Source of the DNA: Pterois miles
Taxonomy: Eukaryota > Chordata > Actinopteri > Perciformes > Scorpaenidae
Assembly: GCA_947000775.1 (NCBI GenBank)
Contig: CAMQGK010000567.1
Coordinates: forward strand, 23,590,001-23,654,000
Direction of reading: 5' to 3'
Length of the DNA stretch: 64,000 bases
Position numbers and translations under genes: made by a program
The notes under the pieces: generated by a model
The model's database searches: none
Told to the model about the DNA's origin: nothing
The model's input: only the letters and a program-made list of their open reading frames with translations
Part shown: positions 11,363 to 23,104 of the stretch, piece after piece
How the letters are laid out: each line of letters opens with the position of its first letter
How positions within the stretch are numbered: the first letter of the stretch is position 1

Positions 11363-12505
11363 TGTACCTTGGATTTCCATTTTTTGTATTTTTGTGTTTC
11401 TCACCACGCACTGATTTGAACTTCTGAGCACTCTGGACTTTTTCCATTTTCTGACTGAAATAAATTATTCCCCTTTTTGTTGGGGACCCCCCTCAAGGAC
11501 CCCTGGAGGTCCCTGGACCCCACTTTGAAAATCTTTAAACTACAACATTAGCCATTGATTGGTTGAGACATTGATTGGGCTTTTGGATCTGTATATTACT
11601 GATACTGTTCTGTATATTTAAACCCTTTGTGAGACCAAAACCTGTCATTTCATGGTGTTTCCTTGGTGGAAATGTCATCTTGTGGTTATTGTCCTCTAGC
11701 CTGCTGATATGGTCTTGGGTTTTGTCTTGGTGATGATTTTATGGCTTATTGTGATGAGTGATTTAATATCACCAGTAAAATATAACAGCACATTAATGCA
11801 ATTACGATTTTTAACGAGAAAATGATCATAACAGTATGTGTTATGTATGTAGCATGGTCTGTTTGTTTTATTAGTCTCTAAATGTCAGAATTTTTGAGTT
11901 TCATAGCGTTTAAAGTGCTGTTGCATTGTTGATTGTTGCATCAGCTGTCTGGGTGGTTGGTCTCAGACGATCTTGCAGGTGAAGACAGTAATCCCATGTG
12001 CCCAAATACTAAATATGATTAAAAACAAATAAATAAATAAAACAGCTGAACCTCAGAAACCATGAGGAGCACAATCAAGTATTTGGTATCTATGAACTCA
12101 TAACAAGTTGAATATCACAGATATACACACATGTATAGTGTAAAATATAAATTTCTTATGGAAAACATTTTATAATCACAATGTTTCAGTTTTTCTGACT
12201 TTGGCTATCATCCAAAATATGATTTTTCATGTGATCTAAAAATGTAAAAGTTGTACTGTTAAATACTTGCCCAAAGTTTGTCTGAACCAAATTTAAAGAC
12301 TAATCTAAACAAATGTGGTATTTTTCCTTACCATATTAAATATTGTCTTGCTTCCTGCTGCAGCACTTTATTTTATGGCAATAATAATTAATACAATTAT
12401 TATTAGTAGTAAGACTTAGCAGAAGAAGTACTAGTACGCTAGTAGTGGCATTATGTCTATGGGAGACTGGTAGTGTCTGGAAGGGAACCTGCACATTGGG
12501 AAAAC

Positions 12506-12850
12506 TCTCGCGAGATGTTTAAGGTTAGGCATTGATCTTGAATAGTTAAGATTAAGTATCTATGTCGAATAGCTGTGGTTAGGCATTGATCTTGAATCGT
12601 TAAGGTAAGGTATTGATCTCAAATAGTTAAGGTTAGGATGGGTCGTCGGGCAGCAAATATCGCGAGATCTCAAATCAGATCCGATTCAGATTTGCAGTTT
12701 GCGGGTTACCTTCTAGGCACGACCTTGGAGAAGCTAGCTAGCATCTGACCGGTGGAGGCGGAGCTGGACGTGCAGTTTCGTCCTGGGTCTCCAGTCTGAT
12801 TTGCAGGTCTCTTTGGATAGCCGGCGGACCTCTTTGGTGAAGGTTGGTAA
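12506..12850 (+). promoter_or_regulatory. hmox2: Likely hmox2 promoter region
   Basis: TCTCGCGAGA is at 12506-12515 and a near copy ATCGCGAGAT at 12659-12668, followed by the GC-richest stretch of this part (12710-12840, with GGAGGCGGAGC). It is the only promoter-like patch upstream of hmox2 on the plus strand. A non-coding first exon ending near 12840 (TTTGGTGAAG|GTTGGTAA) is possible, but the splice into the ATG exon at 16084 is inferred only. Confidence 0.45.
12521..12640. repeat. Short degenerate minisatellite
   Basis: GGTTAGGCATTGATCTTGAATAG-like units recur three to four times with a period of 30-45 bp, directly after the TCTCGCGAGA motif. Confidence 0.6.
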
Positions 12851-14418
12851 TGTCAATATAATACCAAACCCTTCTCACACGTTAATATAACGAGTTGATA
12901 AGTGAATAAACGTGTAATGTAATGTAATGTAACGCCGCTCGTTAAACCTAAAGCTTGTTGAAGTGCTAGCTAGCTATTAGCTAACTTCGCTAACGTCACC
13001 CAGCAAAGTTAGCTGTTATTAAAATGATGCTCCTAGCAAGTTAGACAACGCTGCTGTCAGGAGTATCAAACACGACATGTGTTCGTATGATAATGAAAGG
13101 TGGCGTGATATTATGATTTCTGGAGACACCGAGGAGCTGAGCCGAATAATAATCACTTAAATACCCTCGTACAGCAGTACTCTTCGAGACTTGTGGTAAA
13201 CGCCAGAAGGCCTGTGCTGTGTTGTGTTTACAGGCTGTGTTCATGTTACCTTAAGCCTTGGTGTCGTTTAAAGCAAACTTTTCTGTGTCAACCAAGCCAG
13301 CTCCTCTCTCTTATATTGCATTTTCTCCCTCTCAGAATAAATAGGCTTCAAGCAGCTGAATTAACTGGCAGACCTCTTTCCTCTGAGCTTCATCTCAGCG
13401 ACAACAGCTCCAGTGAAAAGTAGAGGGCTGATATCAGCTCCCCTTCTTCCTGATTACACCTCTGCTGCCTCTGAGGTAAGGATGAATACATACTGTTATT
13501 AAACATTCACTGTTTGTCTATCTGTTATGTCTATAAGCAGTCAATTACCTGAACATCTACAGGGAATTATAAAGGATTTTAACATAATTAACAGGCTTAA
13601 TTTGATGATTATGGACCTGGTATAACTGTAATAAACGATTTCCAGATTGTGTTTCATCTATATTATGTTCTCTGGCCTTCTCCCTGACTCTGGACAAGTT
13701 GTGATTAATAATGTACTGTATAGTATATATAGTTTTTGTGTACAATACCTCAGACCTCTAGAACCACATGGAACACTGCAGCCATGTGACATGGTCCCTT
13801 TATTTTGAAAACCAGTTGCGTAACTGTTACTCAAGTGACATTTAGTCAGCAGTCTGTGCTATAGGTCATAGTAATGAGGCATTATACAATCTTACTGTCT
13901 GTAGAAAAATACATACTTGCCAAACTTGAGACCTCAAAAATTGGGAGGATTTAAAAACCCAAAGCTTCTCTGAAACTCAAATATTGAGTTTTAGAGACTT
14001 CATTTCCTGCATTCTGGTGACTTGAATAAAATAACAAAATAAAAAGTATACTGCAACAGCATTTTTATGTTAAATACTTCTCATTTTACTTTTAACACTT
14101 AGGAAAGAAAGCTGAATAATTGGTTCCTCTGGTGGGAGTCTCTGGCATTCATTAATTTTTTTGCCCGTGCTTGAGTATTTCTTTCTCTTTGTACTGTACT
14201 CTCCATCTCTCGCTCACTGAAGGCCCTGCCTCTTTCAGACATAACGTGACAACGACACCTCTGCACTCTAAAACCCGTTATTTCTACTGGCTTGTGCTAC
14301 GCTGCGGCACCTTTTTGCTGCTTCGAGCAAAGTCCGACTTTGGTGATGTGCGGCAAACGCAGCTCAAGCTGGGTGTCGATAGCATCTCTGCCACCAGGAA
14401 ACAGCTGTGTTGGTGTAG

Positions 14419-14421
<3 letters not shown>

Positions 14422-14499
<78 letters not shown>
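14422..14499. repeat. (TA)n microsatellite
   Basis: Perfect TA tract of about 39 units. It can extrude as a cruciform, and its length is likely to vary between individuals and assemblies. Confidence 0.97.
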
Positions 14500-14503
<4 letters not shown>

Positions 14504-14535
14504 CAAAAAAATCATATGTGCAATGTGATGAAACT

Positions 14536-14800
14536 TAAGTACAGTATGTAGGATTTGGCGGCATCTAGTGGTGTGGATGATGCAGATTGCAACCAACTGG
14601 GTACCCCTCTGCTCACTCCTCCCTTTCCAAGATGGGGCGAAGTGAGCGACAAAGTGCAAAACTTTGGTACCCTGTTCACTTTGCTTAGACACCATCCTTA
14701 CCATAATACAGTGGAAACCACTTATAGTTATCACAATCACAGTGATCTAAAAGCTTGGGGTAGAATCATTCTGATACAAATGCTGGTTAAATAATCCCTT
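14536..14800 (-). repeat. MITE fragment, AGTGTGTAGGATTT family
   Basis: It begins GTATGTAGGATTTGGCGGCATCTAGTGGTG, the reverse complement of the right end of the copy at 18117-18655. Its right half resembles another common repeat, so the unit may be chimeric. Confidence 0.55.
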
Positions 14801-15316
14801 TACAGTGTTCATTTTGGGTCTTTTCATACATGAAAATGTATGAAAAAACATTTTAAAACGACGTTAGACTAACAATTGAATTTTTGTTTTGTTGTGTATT
14901 TTACATTACTCCCTTGATACTTTGCCTTGTGGACTGTCTGTCTTCTGGCTGGATACCAGAGGCTGATGCTACGTGCAGATTGATATCATAACGGGAAAAG
15001 GAAAGTCATTTTCTTTGATTAAAAAACAAATCAACACATTGAAAGAGCCCTCGTCAAGTGGATTGATAATGCCTGTTCACGTAATACCCCCAGCGTGGAA
15101 CTTTGCCAACTCTGCGGCACACATGCAGACCGGCGCCCATCTCTCCCGATGCTGCTACCTCAGCAAAGAGGTGCTGTTCTGCAGGCACTCCTGCGCTGCA
15201 GAGCCAGCCAAAATCTGTTTCATTTGTATTCATGTAATAAATATATAAATGTCAATTAGATGGTAATCTGCATGAAAAATGATGCACAACAACAAAAATT
15301 TGGTTATAATAATTGT

Positions 15317-15600
15317 TAAGGTGACCGAGGTGGCGAGGGCTGGAGACTCTGGGCATTTAGACCATAGACGGGTGCTCTGGTTTCCTCCCACAGTCCAAAG
15401 ACATGTAGGTTAATTGATGACTCTAAATTGCCTGTCGGTGTGAATGTGATCCTGAATGGATGGTTGTCTATGTGCCCTGCGATGGACTAGCGACCTGTCC
15501 GGGGTGTACCCCGCCTTCGCCTAATATCAGCTTGGACCGGCCCCAGGCCCACCCACAACCCCGAACGGGATAAGTGGTTGCAGATGGATTGATGGATGGA
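15317..15600 (+). repeat. 3' part of a GTGGTTAGC-type SINE-like repeat
   Basis: It contains TTTCCTCCCACAGTCCAAAGACATG, GACTCTAAATTGCC, CTGCGATGGACTAGCGACCTGTCC and a GGATGGATGG tail. These landmarks are shared, in the same order, with the copies at 20855-21075 and (reverse strand) 22447-22817. Confidence 0.8.
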
Positions 15601-15604
15601 TGGA

Positions 15605-16000
15605 GATGTGATCACTTTAAGCGGTTTCCACTGTATCACTACTATAGGAGAAAAGGAAGTTGGGTGGAGGCTGGCGGTACCACAGTTTTACACTTGTGGC
15701 TCACGTTACCGCATTTTCACAAAGGTGTCAAAGAACTACAGAAGCCTACAGGTAACATAAAAACACAAAAGTCTCTTTCTAGAGCCAGTGTTTGGTTTGT
15801 CTGTTCTGGCCTGGTTCTGGAGTCCATGAAGAGGACCCGCTCCCTGTAAAGATATGAAGGGCTCATTCTAAGCTAATGAAAACATAACATTTTTAGTTTC
15901 AGGTGATTGTACACTAATGAAAACATAGTTATGATTACTATATTCCTTATATCGGCAAAAATGTTACACACTCTTCCTTTAAATACGACCGACGCTATAT
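15605..16000 (-). repeat. MITE, AGTGTGTAGGATTT family
   Basis: Reverse-orientation relative of 18117-18655. Both carry the block AGATATGAAGGGCTCATTCTAGCT (here 15848-15876) and the AGAGCCAGTGTTTGGTTTGTC region. It ends just before the hmox2 ATG exon (16084). Confidence 0.75.
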
Positions 16001-16083
16001 ACTTCTAATGTAAATGTAATGCTAACGTGATGTCTTTCACTGATTCGAGGGTGAACTAACTGGCAGACAGGAACACACCATTA

Positions 16084-18801
16084 ATGTCAGCAGAGAAGAT
16101 GGAGACAACAGCCAGCATGTCCAATGGAGCAGGGCCTGTATATGAGGGGAAAGAAGACGGCCTCAGGTAAATATATCTGTATTATAACACTGTTATCTTT
16201 GAAACAGTGAAATAACATTACAAAATAATCAGGTTTGTTATGTTTCAGTCAAACACACATTATACCTCCTATTCTCTTTTGATTGATTCCCCAGTCCTGA
16301 GGATCTGTCTGAGGTGCTGGCAGCAGGGACAAAGGAGGTTCATGAAAAGGCTGAAAACACCCAGTTTGTGAAAGATTTCCTCAGGGGACGCATCCGCAAA
16401 GAGCTCTTCAAGGTCAGTCTGAAGAACATCAGGTGCTTTATGAAACAAACAAGATAAATGTAATAAACATGTAGGTGAAAAAGAAGAGAGGAAAACTGGA
16501 AAAAAAAAGACAAGTAACGTTAAATTGTGGATTTTCTTTTCCAGCTTGGTGCCGTGGCTCTTTACTATACTTACACAGCCATGGAGGAGGAGATTGAAAG
16601 GAACAAAGACCACCCCCACTTTGCCCCTCTATATTTTCCTACAGAGCTGCACCGCCACGAGGCTTTGGCCCGTGACCTTGAGTACTTTTACGGCCCCGAC
16701 TGGCAGAGCGAGATCAAGTGCTCCCAGGCCACCCAGCACTACGTGGACCGTATTCATCAAGTAGGGCAGGAGGACCCGGTGCTGCTGGTGGCCCACGCCT
16801 ACACCCGTTACATGGGGGACCTCTCCGGGGGCCAGGTGCTAAAGAAGGTTGCGCAGAGAGCCATGAAGCTGCCGCCCACAGGGGAGGGCCTGGAGTTCTA
16901 TCAGTTTGATGGCATCCATAGCGCCAAGGCATTCAAGCAGCTGTACCGCAGTCGGATGAACGAGCTGGAACTGGACATGGACATAAAGAAGAGGCTGGTG
17001 GACGAGGCTGTCAAGGCCTTCCACTTCAACATGGAGGTAAGAGGCCAGAGATGGAGAAATGGAAAAATGTTTGGAAACACTAGTGGGCGATCTGTTCCCT
17101 GGTGGTGATGGTGAAGTGGGTAAATGAGGATTTTCTTGCAGCACAGGTGCACTGCTTGTGCCTGTTTTGATCATTTACTGAATTTTACCGACATAATTGA
17201 AGGTATTATGTGTATTACTGAAGGTCCTGTCATCCTCTAATGTGATCCCAATCAAATGCATTTGGATTGAGACTTCCATTTGTCCCTTCTGGTCACTCAA
17301 AATTGAATTTCTTTCCTATTAACCACAAATAAACTGTGAATACAAGATGAGGCAACTCATCATTTATCTTAGATGTATACAGCTACAACTGATAAACAAT
17401 ATGTCACACTGTATTAGACTTAGTCTATTGTGAAAGGATGATTGTACCTTGTTAATTACTTGATGTGGAGTTGGATGATGTGAATGTATATTGTCAGAGA
17501 ATAGGAATTTTCCACTGTCAGAGATATTGCCATGCCGTTTATACTGTTGTAATCATGTCTTTATTGTCTCTCAGTGTATTTGGCCCTTTTTTATGACCAA
17601 ATTTTTATTTATTTTTCATTCTCTCAAGATGGCATAAACATACAGTTATATAAATTATCGATACCTACAAAAACTGAAGAGGAGCAAGGGTCCCCTTGCC
17701 CACATGCATACCTATAGGTGTATTGGATCATTTTGGGCAATTTATGAGGACGATTTCATGGAAGTATTAGATTTTTATATGATTTCTGTATCAGTGTTTT
17801 TTTTAATGATGATGAACTTTTTACTTTGCTAGATTATCCAAAAATAGACGGTCCTTTTTTTCATCTTTGAACTATTTGAAGAGTATGCAACAAGCTTGGT
17901 AAGCGTACATTCTGTATGTTTGTGCTGGCAGGTGTTTGAGGAGTTGGAAGAGATCGGTAAAACCATCCAGGAGGATGTTTTAGATGCTGGCATGCCCGTT
18001 CATGGAGCAATGGGTGGCGACATCAGCAAGTGTCCATACTATGCTGCCAAAATGGGTATGTTTTTATGCTTCTCTCTGTAGCATTGCTCCGTGATAAAGC
18101 TATAGTGAGGATCTTGTTTAACGGAAGTGTGTAGCTTTCAGGGGATCTCTTATCAGACATATAGTATTTATAATAATGTTTTCATTTGTGTATAAACTTG
18201 AAACTTAGAATTATGTTTTTGTTAGCTAGAATGAGCCCTTCATATCTACATAGGGAGCGAGTCCTTTTCACAGAGTCAGCCATGTTGCTCTGCCATGTTG
18301 CTCTGCCATGTTTCTACAGTAGCCCAGAACGGACAAACCACACTCTGGCTCTAGAGAGAGAATTTAATGATTTTACATTACCTGAAGGCCACCGTAGTTA
18401 TCCGCCACGCTTGTGAAACTGTGGTAACGTGAGTTGCATTGTGCGAAACCGTGAAACCGCAAGCCACCGTCTGACGTTGCACCTAAAGTAGTGTTATTGT
18501 GGTAAGGATTGAGGAGAACAGCGTTGCCACGGTTTTGCACTCAGAGGCTCACGTGACTACGGTCTCGGAAAGGGAGGAGTGAGCAGTGGGGTACTCGGTT
18601 AGTTGCAGTCTGTTACCGTACAACTAGATGTCGTCAAATCCTACACTAAGTTTGTGCTCGCTCTGTTTCACAGCTGCGTCAGGTGGAAAAGCGTACGCCT
18701 GTCAGCTCGCCATGGCCGTACTCCAACACCCAACCGGGCAGGTCCTGTTTGCTACCTGGTTTGCTGCTCTGGCCGGATTGGCCGCGTGGTATCTGATGTG
18801 A
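16084..18801 (+). CDS. hmox2: Heme oxygenase 2, 5 coding exons, 314 aa
   Basis: Oxidises heme to biliverdin, CO and Fe2+ with electrons from cytochrome P450 reductase; anchored in the ER membrane. Exons: 16084-16166, 16295-16412, 16545-17036, 17932-18055, 18674-18801; all borders are GT-AG and in phase. The proximal heme ligand is His44 (TKEVHEKAENT), and the distal-helix signature YMGDLSGGQ is at 156-164 with Asp159. The C-terminal anchor is LFATWFAALAGLAAWYLM. The length (human HO-2 is 316), the 27-residue N-terminal extension and a Cys-Pro heme regulatory motif at Cys265 argue for HMOX2 rather than HMOX1. Human HO-2 has Cys-Pro at 127, 265 and 282; here the other two positions are Cys126-Ser and Cys282-Gln. 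Intron 4 is almost wholly a MITE. It is convergent with dnaja3. Confidence 0.95.
18117..18655 (+). repeat. MITE filling hmox2 intron 4
   Basis: Starts GGAAGTGTGTAGC and ends AAATCCTACACTAAG, an inverted-end pair. The interior shares TAGAATGAGCCCTTCATATCTAC, AACGGACAAACCACACTCTGG and ACCTGAAGGCCACCGTAGTT with a repeat known from many fish genomes and with 15605-16000. It takes up about 540 of the 618 bp of the intron. Confidence 0.85.
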
Positions 18802-20815
18802 TCCAGCCGTGGCCCTGCTGCTGTAAGAGAGAGGGAGGAAACATAGAGGAAAGGACAGTAATGAGAGGAGAAAACTCCCTTGAGCTGTAGACCATTTCAT
18901 AGTTTCATATAAACATTCTGAATGGGTCCAAGTTTATTTAATGTTACGTGTTTGCTAATAGGAGTAGCTGACAGCAAATAAACTTGGATATTATTGGACA
19001 TAATTCCAATAAAATGATGTCTAGGACCATTAGGACGTCCTCCACATCCTGCCATCCATCCATTTAGCTACACCTTGTTAGGATTTATCCTCCTGTCTTT
19101 TTATTCCTCTACCTCATGTGCACATACCTCCATCCTTTGTCCTTTCAGCATCGTATCTCAACACCTTCTCAAGCTGTTTGCTTATAGTTAATAGCTAATT
19201 TGTGGTGAAATTACATTTTCTCCCAATTTTAAATGAAACAGCCAGATTGACAAAACACACGCCCGTGTATAACTGGCTATGCAGTGTTAAATTAGTGAAT
19301 AACGATGATTGGGTTATCGAAATTTATTCGAGCTTAGTAAAAACACGTTGAAATATACTATGCATACAGATGTTATGCAGTATGTGTGATAGCGCAGTAT
19401 GTGGGAGTCTGCCGTGTTGATTTTGACTGAGGCCTTTTGAGTTTTTGCATTTATTTGACCAGAGAGAGGAAGCAATGTATGAGTTAATAACTTTTACGCA
19501 TTGACTGAAGTTCCAAAGATAATGTAAAACATTTGTCTTGTTTTAAATCCATTATCACACTTCATGATTCAATCGTTTCAAAATGATTCATGATTCAAAA
19601 TACAGCACACCTACACTTTGTGAGTGTACCATTAATACACATCATTCAGTGTATTATAGTGAATATACTGCTTATTTAAATCTCTATTGATGCATGTTCA
19701 AATGTGCCATTTCTCTGTCTCAGAATTACATGATATGGCATCTTGTTTTTCTCAAAAAAAAAAAAAAAAAAACCTGCCTGTTATTGCATATGCATAGCTT
19801 AAATATCCTATATGAATGATGCCGTTTTACCTGCCACAGGAGCCTATATTAGGACAAAGGTGTTGGAAGGAAAGGAAATTGTCTTTTTTTTAAATAATGT
19901 TAACGGTTAATGTCTGAGTGTTTATCTGGTTTATCATGAACTACTTCAGGTTTGGTACTTACAGGGAGGTCTGGCAGCAGCTCAGCTCATGTTTATGTAT
20001 CCATCTGTTATGCATCATCACTCAAACTGTTATCGTTATTCATATTTCGTTCATACTGTATATTGGGAATAACTTTCCCAGTAGTGCACAAGTCAACATG
20101 GACAAGGAGGGATACATTGTGCTGTGTGTACTGTATTGAGTGTAACTGCACTGTTTTTGCGACTGAAGACTGAGTAATAATTATTAACTTCATATTTCCA
20201 AGCTGTTTCTTTTTTTCCTTTGTTTGTATTTGTTTGACACAGATTACCAAAGGAAACCTGCAGGTTCCTGTGTTGTGTGCAACACCTTTAAGGGGATGTA
20301 CAGTATTCTTTCACGAGCAAAACTCATGCAGAAACTGAAGTGATGGCGTGTTTTTGTGTTTGAGAGTCTCAGGTTCATGTTGCACTCGGACGGCAATACA
20401 ATGCATTGTGCATGGAGGTCCATTACAGGGACTGCCCTACTTCAACATCCATGTTTTGTTGAATTTTTGTGATGCCAGTGTGATGTGTTTTAAAAGCATC
20501 AGTGCTTTTTGGTCGTATTAAGGGGACGATTACTTGAATCTCAGGAGTACAGGTAGTTTTGGTCATCGGTTAAAGCTGGGATTAAAGTGAGTGGGATGCT
20601 CGACTAATTCATGTTGATTTTGAATTCTGGTGTTTTCATTAACTCTACACTTTTAATTCCTTTGTGTATCTAACTGGACAAAGCTTAATAGTGTTTGGCT
20701 AAAATACTCTCATTGTCTGAGATTGAAACTCCAGAAGTATGTTGTGTTGTCTATAACAACATTAATTGTTTTCCTGCTCATTCTGAAATAAAGGTGATTC
20801 ATTTGGATTGGTGTT
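18802..20815 (+). other. hmox2: Probable hmox2 3' UTR with AATAAA
   Basis: No coding is seen between the hmox2 stop and a consensus AATAAA at 20787-20792 followed by a GTGTTTTTAAT / T-rich stretch. Other weaker signals occur earlier, including AATAAA at 18977-18982, so the true cleavage site is not fixed. Confidence 0.4.
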
Positions 20816-20854
20816 TTTAATCATAGTCTTTTTTTTTTTTTTGGCACAAACCTT

Positions 20855-21075
20855 GAGGTAGGCCGCTCGGGGGTGCAGTGGTTAGCACCGTTGCCTCACA
20901 GCGAAAGGGTTACAGGTTTGAATCCAGCTTGAGGTTCTCCCTGTGTTAGCGTGGGTTTTCTCCAGATGCTCCAGTTTCCTCCCATGGTCCAAAGACATGC
21001 AGGTTAATGGATAACTCTGAATGTGAGCGTGAATGGATGTCTGTCTCTATGTACTCTCTGATGGACTGGTGAGGT
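20855..21075 (+). repeat. GTGGTTAGC-type SINE-like repeat
   Basis: The 5' part has tRNA-like Pol III boxes: GCAGTGGTTAGCACC (A-box-like) and GGTTTGAATCC (B-box-like). Then follow GTGGGTTTTCTCCAGATGCTCC, CATGGTCCAAAGACATGCAGG and GATGGACTGGTGAGGTGTCC. It lies in the convergent hmox2/dnaja3 gap. Confidence 0.8.
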
Positions 21076-21249
21076 GTCCAGGTTTCATACTACAAGATCC
21101 CAGATTGATCCATTAAGCTGTGACACATTTGCCAGCTATGAACAGAGATCTGCTGATGCCTCTGGACACGTCATCAGTGATGTTCCTGGAATCATCAGGA
21201 GCCATTTCTTTAGTGAAGTACTGTATATACAACAAGAGTTTTTTTTTTT

Positions 21250-23104
21250 TTTCTCAGACCATAGCTTTATTATAGATATACAGTAGATCTCTTCTATGTG
21301 ACACACTGATGCAACTGTTTGATCCACAATGATGTACAAATACAATAGCGGTGCAGATTTCTCTCAAAATGTACAGGGTTAAAAGAAAGACAGTCGTTAG
21401 TGTTCACAGTTCAACTTTTAACTTCCCACTGCAGACACACCTCCACACTGTCCAACACTAAAACATGTAGTCGGGCGATGGTACGCCTGTTATGACTGAC
21501 GGCGCTGAGAATTGTGGGGCAACTTCAATCATCCATGAAAATAAAACCAAAGCATACAGAACAAAAGGATTAACAACAGGATTTAATCCTAAATAAAACT
21601 GAATCTGTTGTCAATATAATTTATTTCTCTGCACTTGAATTCTGTTATCATTACCATTTATTTATGGGGATCAACAGAGAGCCAACATGCACCGAATGCT
21701 GTGATAAATGGTAAATCCTTGCTGGTCACAATGGACGTCTGACTGGAGAGGTGACTGACGCACTGGAATATCCGCTTGTGTGTGGATTCACTTTGGCAGA
21801 GGAACAGAGCAGGTGATCCTCCATTTTATTTGCTGCAGGGCCAGGCAGGAAGGTCCGTACTGATCCGTCCAAAACCTTTGTAGGCCTCATCCAACACCCA
21901 GCACCCCTCAACCGCCTGTTCGTTTATAATGTGGCTGTGCTTGCTTCATGCTGTCCTCCTTTCTGCCCTCTGATCTCTGCTGATGATTCTCAGTTCCAGG
22001 ATGACCTTTTACCTTTAAAACAAAGGGAAATATGTTGTTAAATTCAGACACATTTTCTGTTTCAAAATGGACTCAAATTTCCAGACTTCTCAGATCTCAC
22101 AGACTACACCACTTCGGTGCGTCCCTCATGTTTGAGATGTCAAATGATTTCATACAAAGTTGACATCAGTCTCTTTTTTTCAATTTGCAGTTGTTAACCA
22201 GCCAGGCTCTGTATCTGGGATTGTGAAGCTAGATCTTGGGAAAACTGCAGATTTCCCCAGTGTGGCTGATACGTCCAAAGCTGGACAACAGTCCACTGTC
22301 CAATAGCTTGCACATGGGGGCACAGCTGTCTTGCAGGCTGTGACCAGGTCCCTGTGCATTTAGTTTAGCCGCTCTAAATCACTGTCGACCAACTTTGAAG
22401 TCTGTAATAGTTTCTGAGTTCTACTCTGGAAATGGAAATAGAAAATAATATTATCCATCCATCGTCAACCGCTTATCCCATTAGGGATAAGCCGATCCCA
22501 GCTGGCATGGAGCGAAGGCGGGGTTCAACCTGGACAGGTCGCCAGTCCATCACAGGGCACATAGAGACAGACAACATAGAGACAGACAACCATTCACACT
22601 CACATCCACACCTACGGGCAATTTAGAGTCATCAATTAACCTAAACAGCATGTCTTTGGACGGTGGGAGGAAGCCGGAGTACCTGGCGAAAACCCACGCT
22701 TGCACGGGGAGAACATGCAAACTCCACACAGAAGAGTCCCAAGCCGGAATCGAACCTGCAACCCTCTTGCTGTGAGGCAACAGCGCTAACCACTGCACCA
22801 CCGTGCAGCCCCGAAAATAATAATATATTATATGTTTATATTATATAACATGCTATTTTATTATATGTGAATACTGAAGGATTCAGGTGAGCCCAAGCAG
22901 TCCCAGTTTGAAAGACAACAACATTTAGGGGATCCCGGACTGGTGAGACATCCAGCTGATTGCAGGGGTGCATGCATCAGTGTTTTTATGCGATAGCCAC
23001 AAACCAGATGAGAGGGTTGCATAATGCATCACATTTATTTGTAAAGAACAAAACAGGGAGAAGTTTTTTTTTTTTTTTTTTTTTTTTTACCTGGTTTGTG
23101 GCTG
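21250..23104 (-). other. dnaja3: Probable dnaja3 3' UTR and downstream sequence
   Basis: Non-coding on both strands. Minus-strand AATAAA signals occur at several places (near 23034, 22857, 21825 and 21266), so the end of the transcript is uncertain. If a distal site is used the 3' UTR includes the SINE-like repeat at 22447-22817. Confidence 0.35.
22447..22817 (-). repeat. Full-length GTGGTTAGC-type SINE-like repeat
   Basis: Minus-strand copy. It runs from a GTGCAGTGGTTAGCGCTGTTG head with B-box-like GGTTCGATTCC, through GGAGTTTGCATGTTCTCCCC and GATGGACTGGCGACCTGTCC, to a TTGACGATGGATGG tail. It is the most complete of the five copies in the window. Confidence 0.85.

Larger units (their letters stand above)
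6011..12500. other. Gene-poor interval between tedc2 and hmox2
   Basis: No ORF here resembles a protein. The interval holds a fold-back element (6647-7226), a (CA)n tract (9371-9427), a GTGGGACA-rich repeat (about 10340-10835) and a long palindrome (11061-11362). Positions 9060-9250 are less AT-rich than their surroundings and free of recognised repeats. I see nothing else of note. Confidence 0.6.

Noticed and set aside
22663..22848. Short frame and tRNA-like B box in the SINE-like repeat at 22447-22817
   Set aside because: The Pol III-like boxes belong to the repeat head and do not form a cloverleaf; not a tRNA gene.
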